A stretch of 64,000 bases of DNA from Bradyrhizobium sp. WSM1743 (GTDB lineage: Bacteria > Pseudomonadota > Alphaproteobacteria > Rhizobiales > Xanthobacteraceae): assembly GCF_000473065.1 (NCBI RefSeq), contig NZ_AXAZ01000026.1, positions 27,137-91,136 of the forward strand, in the 5' to 3' direction. A program made the translations under genes and the position numbers. The notes beneath the pieces were generated by a model. The model did not search any database. It was not told the origin of the DNA and worked only from the letters and a program-made list of their open reading frames with translations. Shown here in pieces: positions 53,075 through 62,500 of this stretch (the first letter of the stretch is position 1; every line of letters starts with the position of its first letter).

Positions 53075-54085
53075 CTAGCGGCCGAGAACGCCCAGCACCA
53101 GCTCCCTGTATTTCTCCGGCGCCTCCAGGAAGACGAGATGGCCGCTGTCGGGGATCACCTCGGCCCGCGCATTCGGCATCTTCGCCGCCAGCGCCTTCGC
53201 CAGTTCGGCGTTCTGCCCCATCCTGGCCCGCAGCGCTTCCGGCGCGAGTGGCCGGCCCGGCGCGTTGTGATCGTCGGCCCCCATGATGAACAGCGTGGGC
53301 AGCGCGATCAGCGGGATCTCGTGCGCCACCGGCTCCCGGTAGATCATCTGGCCGGACGAGACGAAGGCGCGCAGCCAGCGCGGATAGTCTGGGCTGGCCT
53401 TGATGTTGAAGCGGGCATCGATGAACGGCGTGATCGCCTCAGGCGGCAACTTGATCGCGTAATTGGTCTGGAGCTGCTTGCGATAGCCGTCCGCGGTGAG
53501 CTTGTCCTCGGTCTCGATCATCTTCTCGGTCGGCGTCGGCGGCACATAGAAACGGTAGTCTTCGAGGCCGATCGGCGCGGTCAGCACCAGATGGGCGAGG
53601 CGGTCCGGATAGGCGCGGGCGATGCGCACGCCCAGCATGCCGCCGAGCGAATGGGCGACGATCTCGGCCTTCTCGATTTTGAGATGATCGAGCAGCGCGA
53701 TGGTGTTGCGCGCCAGATTGTCGAAATGCAGCTCGCCCAGCGGCTTGGAAGATTTGCCGAAGCCGATCTGGTCCGGCACCACGACGCGATAACCGGCTTC
53801 GCTCAGCATCTTGATGACCGGCGCCCAATAGCTCGATGGAAAATTGCGCCCGTGCAGCAGCACCACGGTGTGGCCGTTCGGCTGCGCGGGTGGCACGTCC
53901 ATATAGGCCATGCTGAGCTGCTCGCCGTCGTTGACGACGGGAAGCAAGTGCACGGGGTAGGGATATGCAAAGCCTTCGAGCGCGATGCCATAGGGCTCGC
54001 GCGGCGCGGTATCGACGGCGTTGGCGAAAGAAAGTGGGACGGTGACAAGGACTGCGGCGAGCGTGGCCGGAAGGATGCGGTTCAT
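53075..54085 (-). CDS. Secreted alpha/beta hydrolase
   Basis: 336 residues; ATG 54085 starts a signal peptide MNRILPATLAAVLVTVPLSF cleaved near ANA. Upstream sequence in frame lies in a repeat. Oxyanion HGRNFPSSYW, nucleophile AHSLGG with Ser146, acid in IMGADDHNAPG, and DSGHLVFLEAP with the catalytic His. A haloalkane/epoxide/esterase-type lid region has no clear signature, so substrate is open. Confidence 0.87.
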   Translation of the reverse strand: MNRILPATLAAVLVTVPLSFANAVDTAPREPYGIALEGFAYPYPVHLLPVVNDGEQLSMAYMDVPPAQPNGHTVVLLHGRNFPSSYWAPVIKMLSEAGYRVVVPDQIGFGKSSKPLGELHFDNLARNTIALLDHLKIEKAEIVAHSLGGMLGVRIARAYPDRLAHLVLTAPIGLEDYRFYVPPTPTEKMIETEDKLTADGYRKQLQTNYAIKLPPEAITPFIDARFNIKASPDYPRWLRAFVSSGQMIYREPVAHEIPLIALPTLFIMGADDHNAPGRPLAPEALRARMGQNAELAKALAAKMPNARAEVIPDSGHLVFLEAPEKYRELVLGVLGR

Positions 54086-54106
54086 TGAGGATCTCATAAT
54101 TGGAGC

Positions 54107-54198
54107 CGTCATTCCGGGACGCGAACTCTGGTGCGCAATTGCGCACCTGAGAATCTCGGGGTTCCGGGTTCGATGCTTCGCATCGCCCCGGAACGACG
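54107..54198. repeat. Dispersed palindrome, GTCATTCCGG family (copy 2)
   Basis: CGTCATTCCGGG (54107-54118) against CCCGGAACGACG (54187-54198), with inner TGCGCAATTGCGCA palindrome and a GAATCTCGGGGTTCCGGG segment as in the copy at 33119. It lies just upstream of the hydrolase ATG on the minus strand, so its transcript leader may include it. Confidence 0.8.
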
Positions 54199-54216
54199 GT
54201 GGCCATAATTGCGTGA

Positions 54217-54239
54217 ATGGCCGGGTCAAGCCCGGCCAT
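54217..54239. repeat. Small hairpin, half copy of the GGCCGGG family
   Basis: ATGGCCGGG (54217-54225) pairs perfectly with CCCGGCCAT (54231-54239), loop TCAAG. Core of the palindrome family seen at 35098. It lies between the ArsR-family gene end and the hydrolase start. Confidence 0.7.
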
Positions 54240-54291
54240 GACGGAAGTGAGAGTTCACACGCAAACGTGTGGCGTCATGCACTCGGCGTGA

Positions 54292-54990
54292 TCAGTCCTT
54301 GCCATTCCCGAACAGCGCGGCAAACTGCTTCTCGCCGGTACGGGTGAAATTCACCACGCGGCTGCCGGGCGTGGCATCGCGCGCGGCCCATTTCAGCTCA
54401 GCGAAGCGCTGCATCAAGGCCGCGCCCAGCGTGCCGGCGAGATGGTGACGCCGCTCGCTCCAGTCAAGGCAGGCCTTGCACACCGGGCGGCGTGGGTGGC
54501 TGAGCATGTCAGGCGAGATCTGCAGATGCTTGGCGAGGAAGCGCTCGCCCTCGGCCGTGAGCTCGATGTCCTGTTTCCTCTGCCTGACCAGCTGCCGCTG
54601 GCGCAAGGAATCCAGCATCTGCACGCCGAGATCGCCGGCGAGATGGTCGTAGCAGATCCGCGCGCGCCGCAGCGCAGGGTCCTTCGGTCCGGTGCGCACG
54701 CGCATGTGGCCGGTGCGTGCGGCAAGGCCGGCAAGCCCCTCGAGCACGCCGGCGACATCGTCGTCGGTGAGGCGATAGTAGCGGTGCCGGCCCTGCTTCT
54801 CCGGCTCGACCAGGCCGCCGGCCTCGAGCTTCGAAAGATGCGAGCTTGCGGTCTGCGGCGTGATGCCGGCCTCCTGCGCCAGCTCGCTCGCAGTGAGCGC
54901 GCGGCCGTTCATCAGCGCCGTGAGCATATTGGCGCGGGCGGGATCGCCGACGAGGGAGGCGACCATGGCGATGTCGGGGCCAGATTTCAT
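54292..54990 (-). CDS. ArsR family transcriptional regulator with long C-terminal domain
   Basis: 232 residues; start MKSGPDIAMVASLVGDPARA, upstream frame lies in a repeat. Winged helix with ALTASELAQEAGITPQTASS, HLSKLEAGGLVEPEKQGRHR and YYRLTDDDVAGVLEGLAGLA. The C-terminal half contains CKACLDWSERRHHLAGTLGA, a possible Cys/His metal or redox site, longer than a basic ArsR. Divergent from a NIPSNAP/ABM/PEP-mutase-family run, likely its target. A perfect inverted repeat covers its start codon. Confidence 0.88.
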   Translation of the reverse strand: MKSGPDIAMVASLVGDPARANMLTALMNGRALTASELAQEAGITPQTASSHLSKLEAGGLVEPEKQGRHRYYRLTDDDVAGVLEGLAGLAARTGHMRVRTGPKDPALRRARICYDHLAGDLGVQMLDSLRQRQLVRQRKQDIELTAEGERFLAKHLQISPDMLSHPRRPVCKACLDWSERRHHLAGTLGAALMQRFAELKWAARDATPGSRVVNFTRTGEKQFAALFGNGKD

Positions 54991-55012
54991 GCTTCGATGG
55001 TAGCCGAAGCAT
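54989..55012. promoter_or_regulatory. Candidate ArsR operator: ATGCTTCG inverted repeat
   Basis: ATGCTTCG (54989-54996) and CGAAGCAT (55005-55012) are perfect complements 8 bases apart. The left arm overlaps the minus-strand ATG of the regulator. Position and symmetry suit an autoregulatory operator that could also reach the divergent genes at 55151. Confidence 0.6.
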
Positions 55013-55045
55013 TGTGGTGGTGCAAGCGCGTAATCTTTCACCAAG

Positions 55046-55130
55046 TCGTCATTGCGAGGAGCGCAGCGACGAAGCAATCCAGACCGACTCCGCCGAGGGA
55101 TTCCTGGATTGCTTCGCTGCGCTTGACGAA
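55046..55130. repeat. Dispersed palindrome, CGTCATTGCGAG/GAAGCAATCCAG family (copy 1)
   Basis: CGTCATTGCGAGGAGCGCAG, then GAAGCAATCCAG, answered by CTGGATTGCTTCGCTGCGCT and TGACG. About 35-base imperfect arms. The same family is at 57987-58066. It lies between the ArsR gene and the NIPSNAP gene. Confidence 0.85.
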
Positions 55131-55150
55131 GTGGAAGCAAAGGAGCCATC

Positions 55151-55459
55151 ATGCCCGTCACCGTCTTCATCCGTTACCAGCTCGATCCCTTCAAGCGCGC
55201 GCAGTTCGAGGAATATGCGAAGCGCTGGCTCACCATCATCCCGAAGTGCGGCGGCGACCTGATCGGCTATTTCATGCCGCATGAGGGCACCAACAACGTC
55301 GCCTTTGGACTGATCAGCTTCGAGAGCCTGGCCGCCTATGAAGCCTATCGCGCGCGGCTGCGCCAGGATGCCGAGGGCATGGCGAATTTCCACTTTGCCG
55401 AGGAAAGCAAATTCATCCTCGCGGAAGAGCGCACCTTCCTGCGCAAGGTGGTATTGTAG
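55151..55459 (+). CDS. NIPSNAP family protein
   Basis: 102 residues, dimeric alpha/beta barrel. MPVTVFIRYQLDPFKRAQFE, EEYAKRWLTIIPKCGGDLIG and FMPHEGTNNVAFGLISFESL are typical of NIPSNAP-domain proteins, whose activity is not settled. First gene of a three-gene run divergent from the ArsR regulator. Confidence 0.82.
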   Translation: MPVTVFIRYQLDPFKRAQFEEYAKRWLTIIPKCGGDLIGYFMPHEGTNNVAFGLISFESLAAYEAYRARLRQDAEGMANFHFAEESKFILAEERTFLRKVVL

Positions 55460-55482
55460 CCCACCAACAGCAGGAGACGCCC

Positions 55483-55833
55483 ATGATCGCCGTAATCTTC
55501 GAGGTCTGGCCCAAGCCGGAACACCGCCAGGACTATTTCGACCTTGCGGCCGATCTGAAGCCGTTGCTGCAGACCATCGACGGCTTCATCTCGGTCGAGC
55601 GCTTCGAGAGCCTGACCGAGAAGGGCAAGATTTTGTCGGTGTCGTTCTGGCGGGACGAGGCAGCAGTGGCGGCCTGGCGCAACACGATGGAGCATCGCCG
55701 CACCCAGGCAAAAGGCCGTGCGAAAATCTTCGCAGATTATCATCTGCGCATCGCCAGCGTCATCCGGGACTACAGCATGACCGACCGCGAGCAGGCCCCG
55801 AAGGACAGCCGCGCCGTACACGACGCGCACTAG
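55483..55833 (+). CDS. Antibiotic biosynthesis monooxygenase (ABM) family protein
   Basis: 116 residues. MIAVIFEVWPKPEHRQDYFD, TIDGFISVERFESLTEKGKI and WRDEAAVAAWRNTMEHRRTQ are typical ABM. Members cleave or oxidise quinones or heme-like compounds, some only bind. Starts 23 bp after the NIPSNAP gene, so likely cotranscribed. Confidence 0.85.
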   Translation: MIAVIFEVWPKPEHRQDYFDLAADLKPLLQTIDGFISVERFESLTEKGKILSVSFWRDEAAVAAWRNTMEHRRTQAKGRAKIFADYHLRIASVIRDYSMTDREQAPKDSRAVHDAH

Positions 55834-55884
55834 CGGACTTGAAACCGCGCGCCTATGTCTTCGCGGCCAACAAGGGAGAGAACC

Positions 55885-56694
55885 ATGCACGTGACGACCG
55901 CTGACAAGCGCGCGACGTTCAGGAAGATGCACGAGAGCGGCTGCTTCATCCTGCCCAATCCGGTCGATATCGGCAGCGCGAAAGCGTTGCAGCATCTGGG
56001 TTTCAAGGCAATTGCGTCATCGAGCGCGGGCTTTGCCTGGACCATCGGCAAGGCGGACAATCACGTCAGCGTCGAGGACGTCTGTCAGCATCTGGCAGCA
56101 TTGAGCTCGGCCGTCGACATCCCCGTGAACGCTGATTTCGAGGGCGGCTTTGCGGTCGAGCCGGACAAGGTCGCCGACAATGTCGAGCGCTGTGTGCGCA
56201 CCGGCGTCGCGGGCCTGTCGATCGAGGATTCCACCGGCGACAAGGACAAGCCGCTCTACGACCGCGCGCTGGCGGTCGAGCGCATCAAGGCCTCGCGCAA
56301 GGCGATCGGCGACAGCGGCACGCTGCTGGTCGGCCGCTGCGAGGCGTATTTGTGGGGCGTCGCCGACCTCAAGCTCGTCATCGACCGGCTCACCGCCTAC
56401 GCGGATGCCGGTGCCGATTGCCTCTACGCTCCTGGCGTGAAGAGCCGCGAGGACATCGCCGCGGTGGTGAAGGCAGTGCATCCAAAGCCGTTCAACCTTC
56501 TGATCGGCGCGTCCGGCCTGTCGCTGCAGGAGGCCGAAGATCTCGGCGTGCGCCGCATCAGCGTCGGCGGCTCGCTTGCTCGCGCCGCCTGGGGCGGCTT
56601 CATGCGCGCCGCGAAGGAGATGGCGGAGAAGGGCACGTTCACAGAGCTTGGCAGCGGCTATCCCGGCGGCGAGATCAACAAGATGTTTGGCTAG
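55885..56694 (+). CDS. Isocitrate lyase / PEP mutase family protein
   Basis: 269 residues from ATG 55885 with AAGGGAGAG upstream; an earlier in-frame start lacks a good site. TIM-barrel enzyme: FILPNPVDIGSAKALQHLGF, FAWTIGKADNHVSVEDV, metal loop NADFEGGF, SIEDSTGD and GRCEAYLW. The ICL catalytic KKCGH is missing, so oxaloacetate decarboxylase- or phosphonopyruvate-type C-C cleavage of 2-oxoacids is more likely than glyoxylate-shunt activity. Third of the run divergent from the ArsR gene. Confidence 0.88.
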   Translation: MHVTTADKRATFRKMHESGCFILPNPVDIGSAKALQHLGFKAIASSSAGFAWTIGKADNHVSVEDVCQHLAALSSAVDIPVNADFEGGFAVEPDKVADNVERCVRTGVAGLSIEDSTGDKDKPLYDRALAVERIKASRKAIGDSGTLLVGRCEAYLWGVADLKLVIDRLTAYADAGADCLYAPGVKSREDIAAVVKAVHPKPFNLLIGASGLSLQEAEDLGVRRISVGGSLARAAWGGFMRAAKEMAEKGTFTELGSGYPGGEINKMFG

Positions 56695-56720
56695 GCAAGC
56701 GCTTAGCTACGAAAACGAAA

Positions 56721-56747
56721 AGCGGCGGGATGTCGAGTCCCGCCGCT
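56721..56747. terminator. Hairpin between convergent genes
   Basis: AGCGGCGGGA (56721-56730) pairs perfectly with TCCCGCCGCT (56738-56747). AAAA precedes the left arm, giving TTTT after the stem on the minus strand, so it works best as a terminator for the minus-strand gene at 56762; on the plus strand the T run is poor. Confidence 0.7.
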
Positions 56748-56761
56748 CTATGTTGCGACTG

Positions 56762-57151
56762 TTACTTCGCGCCGTCAGACGGAGTCTGCGTATCCGGGGC
56801 CGGCTTGCTCGGCGCAGCACCCGTGGTGGTGCCCGGCTCGGTGTTGCTGCGCGGCGTTACGTCACGCATTCCGGGAGGGGCGGCCGGATTGGCCGGCGTC
56901 TGCTGAGCGGTCTGCGAGGCCGGCGTGTTGCTGGCCTGGTTGGTTGTGCTCGTGTTGTTCAGTCCGTAGAACACGGCACCCAGCACCAGCGCAACCGCGA
57001 CGGCAAACAGCGCGATCTTGCCGCTGGAGGCAGGGCCTTCGCCGAGCTCGGGATCGGCCTGCAGGTCGGCATCCCGGCGCACCGCGCGAGAATACTCATC
57101 GTCGGCGAGGTTCGGGCGGTACGGATCGTTGGGAAAACGGTCGTCAGCCAT
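56762..57151 (-). CDS. Single-pass membrane protein with Thr/Pro/Ala-rich periplasmic tail
   Basis: 129 residues, unrecognised. Charged cytosolic start (MADDRFPNDPYRPNLADDEY), one transmembrane helix at about 45-63 (KIALFAVAVALVLGAVFYGL), then a low-complexity periplasmic part rich in Thr, Pro, Ala, Gln and Asn. Anchor-like. A hairpin terminator lies 15 bp past the stop on its strand. Confidence 0.75.
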   Translation of the reverse strand: MADDRFPNDPYRPNLADDEYSRAVRRDADLQADPELGEGPASSGKIALFAVAVALVLGAVFYGLNNTSTTNQASNTPASQTAQQTPANPAAPPGMRDVTPRSNTEPGTTTGAAPSKPAPDTQTPSDGAK

Positions 57152-57316
57152 CGATTGGGTCTCCTCGGGTTATGACCGCGGGACAACCCTCAGATGCGAG
57201 ATTCTGTTCCGCGCCACCCAACTTTCGTCGCGTGTTGCTCTCGTGTCGGGAATCGGGAACCTGGTCGTTCGGGAACCGGACGCGAGTTCCATGGCCGCGA
57301 CGAGGGAACGAAGCTG

Positions 57317-57958
57317 ATGTGGAGCCTGCCGCCGACCGATAACGTGCTGCACTTTCTGGCGCTCGTCGCTTTGACCGCGGAGGGCATGACGGCGGCGCTG
57401 GCCGCGGGGCGGCGCAGCATGGATTACGTCGGCGTTTGTCTTCTCGCCTGCATCACCGCGCTTGGCGGCGGCACGCTGCGCGATCTGTTTCTGGGTCATT
57501 ATCCGCTGGTGTGGGTGGCCAACCCGATCTACCTCGCACTGCCGGGTGGGGCGGCGCTGCTGACGATCCTGATCGCGCGGCTGGTGCATCGGCTGTACCT
57601 CGCCTTCATCGTGCTCGATGCCATCGGCCTCGTCGTCTTCACCATGATCGGCTGCAACGTCGGCTGGCAGATGGATGCTTCGCTGCCGATCGTGATCGTC
57701 TCGGGCATGGTGACGGGCTGCGCTGGCGGCGTCTTGCGCGACGTGCTCTGCAACGACGTGCCGCTGCTGTTTCGATCCGAGCTCTATGCCAGCGTCTCGG
57801 TCGTGACAGGGCTGTTCTATGCCACCGCCTTCGGCCTCAATCTCAATGCCGAGCTGTGGACGATTCTAACCTTCGTGCTCGGCCTCAGCTTCCGTCTGCT
57901 CGCGGTGCGCTACAAATGGGAGATGCCGAAATTCGTGTTCACGGGAGCTGAGCGGTAG
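57317..57958 (+). CDS. TRIC family cation channel (UPF0126/YicG-like)
   Basis: 213 residues; start MWSLPPTDNVLHFLALVALT, with GAGG about 14 bases upstream. Two repeats of three helices each with GGG-type motifs: ITALGGGTLRDLFLGHYPLV and VTGCAGGVLRDVLCNDVPLL. Bacterial trimeric intracellular cation channel homologue, inner membrane. Ends PKFVFTGAER. Confidence 0.9.
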   Translation: MWSLPPTDNVLHFLALVALTAEGMTAALAAGRRSMDYVGVCLLACITALGGGTLRDLFLGHYPLVWVANPIYLALPGGAALLTILIARLVHRLYLAFIVLDAIGLVVFTMIGCNVGWQMDASLPIVIVSGMVTGCAGGVLRDVLCNDVPLLFRSELYASVSVVTGLFYATAFGLNLNAELWTILTFVLGLSFRLLAVRYKWEMPKFVFTGAER

Positions 57959-57986
57959 CGCTCTACACCCACAGCTCCATCCACGT

Positions 57987-58066
57987 CGTCATTGCGAGCG
58001 TAGCGAAGCAATCCAGAATTCCTCGGCGCAAAGACTCTGGATTGCTTCGCTGCGCTCGCAATGACG
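57987..58066. repeat. Dispersed palindrome, CGTCATTGCGAG/GAAGCAATCCAG family (copy 2)
   Basis: CGTCATTGCGAGCG and GAAGCAATCCAGA are answered by TCTGGATTGCTTCGCTGCGC and TCGCAATGACG. Arms of over 30 bases with few mismatches, loop AATTCCTCGGCGCAAAGAC. It fills the gap between convergent channel and cytochrome genes and may terminate both. Confidence 0.9.
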
Positions 58067-58088
58067 GAGAGGAGGCGAAAGTGCGGAT

Positions 58089-59315
58089 CTACGGCTCCAC
58101 CTTCCTTGCCTTCGCCACCTGCGCCGCCGTTACCAGCGGGCTCGCATTGCCCCAGGAATTGCGGATGTAGTTCGTCACCGCCGCGATCTCGCCGTCGGAC
58201 AGCTGCTTGGCATAACCTGGCATTTCGCCGGTGTTGGGCGCGCGCGCCGTCGTCACGGTGTGGGCGCCGTCGAGGATGATGCGCAAGGTCGAGGATGGAT
58301 TGATCGATTGCAGCAGCGCATTGCCTGGCAGCGGCGGGTAGATGCGCGGCGCGCCCGTGCCGTCGGCCTCGTGGCAGGCGACGCAGAGTTTTGCGTAGAC
58401 GGCCTGGCCGGTCTTCATCTCGGCTTCGTCCGGCGGTGTCACGATCGTCTCGCGCCGCGCCGGCGGCAGGCTCTTCAGATACAGCGCGATCGCGCGCACA
58501 TCGGCATCGCTCATCTTCGAGGTCGAGTTGATGACCACCTCCGCCATTAGCCCGCCGGCATGGCTCCTGGCATTGCGCCCGCTTTGCAGATACTCGGTGA
58601 TGTCCTCCTCGCTCCACGATTTCAGCCCGGTGCGCGCGGCGCCATCGAGCCGCGGCGCGAACCAGCCTCCGATCTCATTGCCGGATAGCGCCTGCGCGTC
58701 CCTGTTGGCGCCGAAGTAGTTTTTGGGCGTGTGGCAGGCGCCGCAATGGCCGAGCCCGGTAACGAGATAGCCGCCTCTGTTCCACGCCGCGCTCTGGCTC
58801 TGGTCCGGCTCGAACAGGCCGGGCTTGAAATACATCGCATTCCAGATCCGCATCAGGCCGCGATAGCCGAACGGCCAGCGCAGCTCCGGCGGCCTGTTGC
58901 GGCTCACCACGGGTGTGAGTGTGCCGAGATAGGCGCGGATCGCCAGCGTGTCGTCCTTCGTCATCTTCGTGAAGTAGGGGTAGGGAAACGCCGGGTAGTA
59001 GTTCGAGCCGTCGGGCGCGATGCCGTAGCGCAGGGCGCGGGTGAAATCGGCATCCGCCCAGGCGCCGATCCCGGTGTCGCGGTCGGGCGTCAGGTTCGGC
59101 GCATAGATCGCGCCGAAGGGCGTGTCGATGCGCTTGCCGCCCGCGAAGGGCCTCGCCGGATCGGCGGTGTGGCAGCCCGCGCAGTCGCCGGCCTCGACCA
59201 GCGCCTTGCCATAGGCGATCAACTCCGGCGATGGTTCGGCGGCGCGGGCCGCGCTGCCAACCGCACTGCACAACGCCAAACCCGCAAGGGCCAAGCCAGC
59301 CAGAATCGTCCGCAT
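58089..59315 (-). CDS. Triheme cytochrome c, alcohol-dehydrogenase-subunit type
   Basis: 408 residues. Signal peptide MRTILAGLALAGLALCSAVG, cleaved near ARA. Three heme c sites: Cys45-Ala-Gly-Cys-His49, Cys191-Gly-Ala-Cys-His195, Cys311-Val-Ala-Cys-His315, spaced about 146 and 120 residues. This is the layout of membrane-bound PQQ/flavin alcohol- or gluconate-dehydrogenase cytochrome subunits, passing electrons to ubiquinone. No dehydrogenase gene is adjacent, so its partner must be encoded elsewhere. Confidence 0.92.
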   Translation of the reverse strand: MRTILAGLALAGLALCSAVGSAARAAEPSPELIAYGKALVEAGDCAGCHTADPARPFAGGKRIDTPFGAIYAPNLTPDRDTGIGAWADADFTRALRYGIAPDGSNYYPAFPYPYFTKMTKDDTLAIRAYLGTLTPVVSRNRPPELRWPFGYRGLMRIWNAMYFKPGLFEPDQSQSAAWNRGGYLVTGLGHCGACHTPKNYFGANRDAQALSGNEIGGWFAPRLDGAARTGLKSWSEEDITEYLQSGRNARSHAGGLMAEVVINSTSKMSDADVRAIALYLKSLPPARRETIVTPPDEAEMKTGQAVYAKLCVACHEADGTGAPRIYPPLPGNALLQSINPSSTLRIILDGAHTVTTARAPNTGEMPGYAKQLSDGEIAAVTNYIRNSWGNASPLVTAAQVAKARKVEP

Positions 59316-59598
59316 CGAAAGCCTCTCCTGCGACCAATCGATCCCACCTGCGTGAAAGCAGCGTCAATTCATTTCGCAACAGTGGGGGTATGGTGACACA
59401 AATTGAAAATGCCCAGCGTGTTTCAGGCCACGAAATTGCGATTTTTACCCGGCGCTCCCTTTGGTCCAGATTTGTGATGCGGATCGTGAAATATCCGACA
59501 TAGAGTGGCGGAGGTGGTCGGCGCGCCCTAGCTAAAAACAACGGGAAGGCAACGGCTTAACTCAGCAAGACCTGAACAGGGCGGCAAAAGAGGACAGT

Positions 59599-62500
59599 AT
59601 GGGCATTAACCAGGGTCCGATCAGTCTCGATCAAAAATACACCCAGCAGACCGGACACGTCTTCACCACGGGCATCCAGGCCCTGGTCCGCTTGCCGATG
59701 GCCCAGATCCGGCGCGACCGCGCCAACGGCCTCAACACCGCCGGCTTCATCTCCGGCTATCGCGGCTCGCCGCTCGGCGGCTACGACCAGCAGCTCTTCG
59801 CCGCCCGCAAGCATCTCGAACAGTACAACATCAAGTTCCAGCCCGGCGTGAACGAGGACCTCGCCGCAACCGCCGTCTGGGGCTCGCAGCAGCTCAACCT
59901 CTCGCCCGGCGCTAAATATGACGGCGTGGTCGGCATCTGGTACGGCAAGGGCCCCGGCGTCGACCGCTGCGGCGACGTGTTCCGCCACGGCAATGCCGCG
60001 GGCTCCGCCAAGAACGGCGGCGTGCTCTGCCTTGCCGGCGACGATCACGGCGCGAAATCCTCCACCGTCCCGCATCAGTCTGACCATGCCTTCATCTCGG
60101 CGCTGATGCCCTACCTCTATCCCTCGAGCATCCACGAGATGATCGAGATGGGCCTGCTCGGCATCGCGATGTCGCGCTATTCCGGCTGCTGGGTCGGCAT
60201 GAAGGTGATCACGGAGACGGTGGAGACCACCGCCGAGATCGACCTCACCGACGAGATGAAGCCGTTCATTATCCCGACCGATTTCGAGCTGCCGCCTGGC
60301 GGCCTCAACCTGCGCTGGCCCGACGACCGCTTCGAGCAGGACCGCCGCCTGCAGGACTACAAGGGCTTTGCCGCCATCGCCTTTGCCCGCGCCAACAAGG
60401 TCAACCGCATCACCATGGATTCGCCGAACGCGCGCTTCGGCATCATGGCGTCCGGCAAGAGTTACGAAGACGTCCGCCAGGCGCTGCGCGAGCTCGGGAT
60501 CACCGAGGAGGTCGCCGCGAAAATCGGCCTTCGCCTCTACAAGATCGGCATGCCCTGGCCGCTGGAGCCGGAAGGCGTGCGCCAGTTCGCGGTCGGGCTT
60601 GAAGAGATTTTCATCGTCGAGGAACGGCGCGAAATCGTCGAGAACCAGGTCAAGCAGGAGCTGTTCAACTGGCGCGACGACGTCCGCCCGCGCATCGTCG
60701 GCAAGATGGACGAGCACGACAAGCGCTTCCTCACCTTCGCCGCCGAGCTCAGCGTCGCCTCGCTTGCGACCTCGCTCACCGAGCGCCTGCTCAGGCTTAA
60801 TCTCAACCCCGAAATCGCGGAGATGCTCCGCGTCAAGGCCGACTGGTTCAACGGCCGTCAGGCCACGCAAATGCAGGCGGTCGCACCTGTCTCCCGCACT
60901 CCTTATTTCTGCTCCGGCTGCCCCCACAACACCTCGACCAAGGTCCCAGAGGGAAGTCGCGCGCTCGCCGGCATCGGCTGTCACTTCATGGCGCTGTGGA
61001 TGGACCGCTCGACCGAGACGTTCACCCATATGGGCGGCGAGGGCGTGCCCTGGGTCGGCATCGCACCCTTCACCAACGAGAACCACATTTTCGCCAATCT
61101 CGGTGACGGCACCTATTTCCATTCGGGCATTCTCGCCATCCGCCAGGCGATCGCCTCCAAGGCCAACATCACCTACAAGATTCTCTACAACGACGCCGTC
61201 GCCATGACCGGCGGCCAGCGTCATGACGGCGATCTCTCGCCGCAGCAGATCACCCAGCAGCTTTACGCCGAGGGTATCCGCGAGCTCTACCTGGTCTCGG
61301 AAAACCCGGACGCTTACCCGGCCGATACCATCGCGCCCGGCGTGAAGAAGTATCACCGCGACGAGCTCGACAACGTCATGAAGATGTGCCGCGAGTTCAA
61401 GGGCACCTCGGCGATCGTGTTCGTGCAGACATGTGCCGCCGAGAAGCGCCGCCGCCGTAAACGCGGCCTGATGGAGGATCCGGCGCGTCGCGTCATGATC
61501 AACCCCGCTGTCTGCGAAGGTTGCGGCGATTGCTCCGTGCAGTCGAACTGCATCTCGGTCGAGCCGCTGGAGACCGAGTTCGGCCGTAAGCGCGCCATCA
61601 ACCAGTCGTCCTGCAACAAGGACTATTCCTGCCTGAAAGGCTTCTGCCCGTCCTTCGTCACCATCGACGGCGGCAAGCCGCGCCACCGCGCGCCGGCCGA
61701 GCTGGCCGAGATCGGCGAGCTGCCTGAGCCGGCATCGCGCCCGACGCTCGACAAGCCCTACAACATCGCGGTCGGCGGCGTCGGCGGCACCGGCGTGCTC
61801 ACCATCGGCGCGCTGCTCGGCATGGCCGCTCATATCGAGGGCAAGGCCTCGATGATCCTCGACATGTCGGGCCTGGCACAAAAGGGCGGGGCCGTGCTCA
61901 GCCATGTGCGGCTATCAGATCATCCGGCCGAAGTGACGTGCTCCCGTATCGTCACCGGCACGGCCGATCTCGTGCTCGCCGCCGACGAGGTGGTCGCGGT
62001 CGCCAAGGACACCATCTCGCTCTGCGACTCCAGCCGCACCCGCGGCATCATCAACAGCCATGTCATTCCCACCGCGGACTTCATCCTCAACCGCGATTTC
62101 AACTTCCAGACCCGCAAGCTGAATGCCGTGCTGGAGACGGCGCTGCACAAGGACTCCGTCTTCTTCGACTTCACCAGGCCGGCCGAGCAGCTGCTCGGCG
62201 ATGCCATCGCCACCAACATGATGATGATGGGCTATGCCTATCAGAAGGGTCTGTTGCCGCTGTCCGCGGAAGCGATCGAGCAGGCGATCGAGGTCAACGG
62301 CGTCTCGATCAAGATGAACAAGGAAGCCTTTCGCCTCGGCCGTCTCGCGGTCGCCGATCCCAAGCGTCTCGCCGACACGCTGAAGGGAACGGATGAGGTC
62401 GTCGCGCCGAAGACGCTGGATGCCATGACGTTAGATGAGGTCATCGAGCACCGCGCCAAGCATCTCACCGCCTACCAGAACACCCGTCTCGCCAAGCGCT

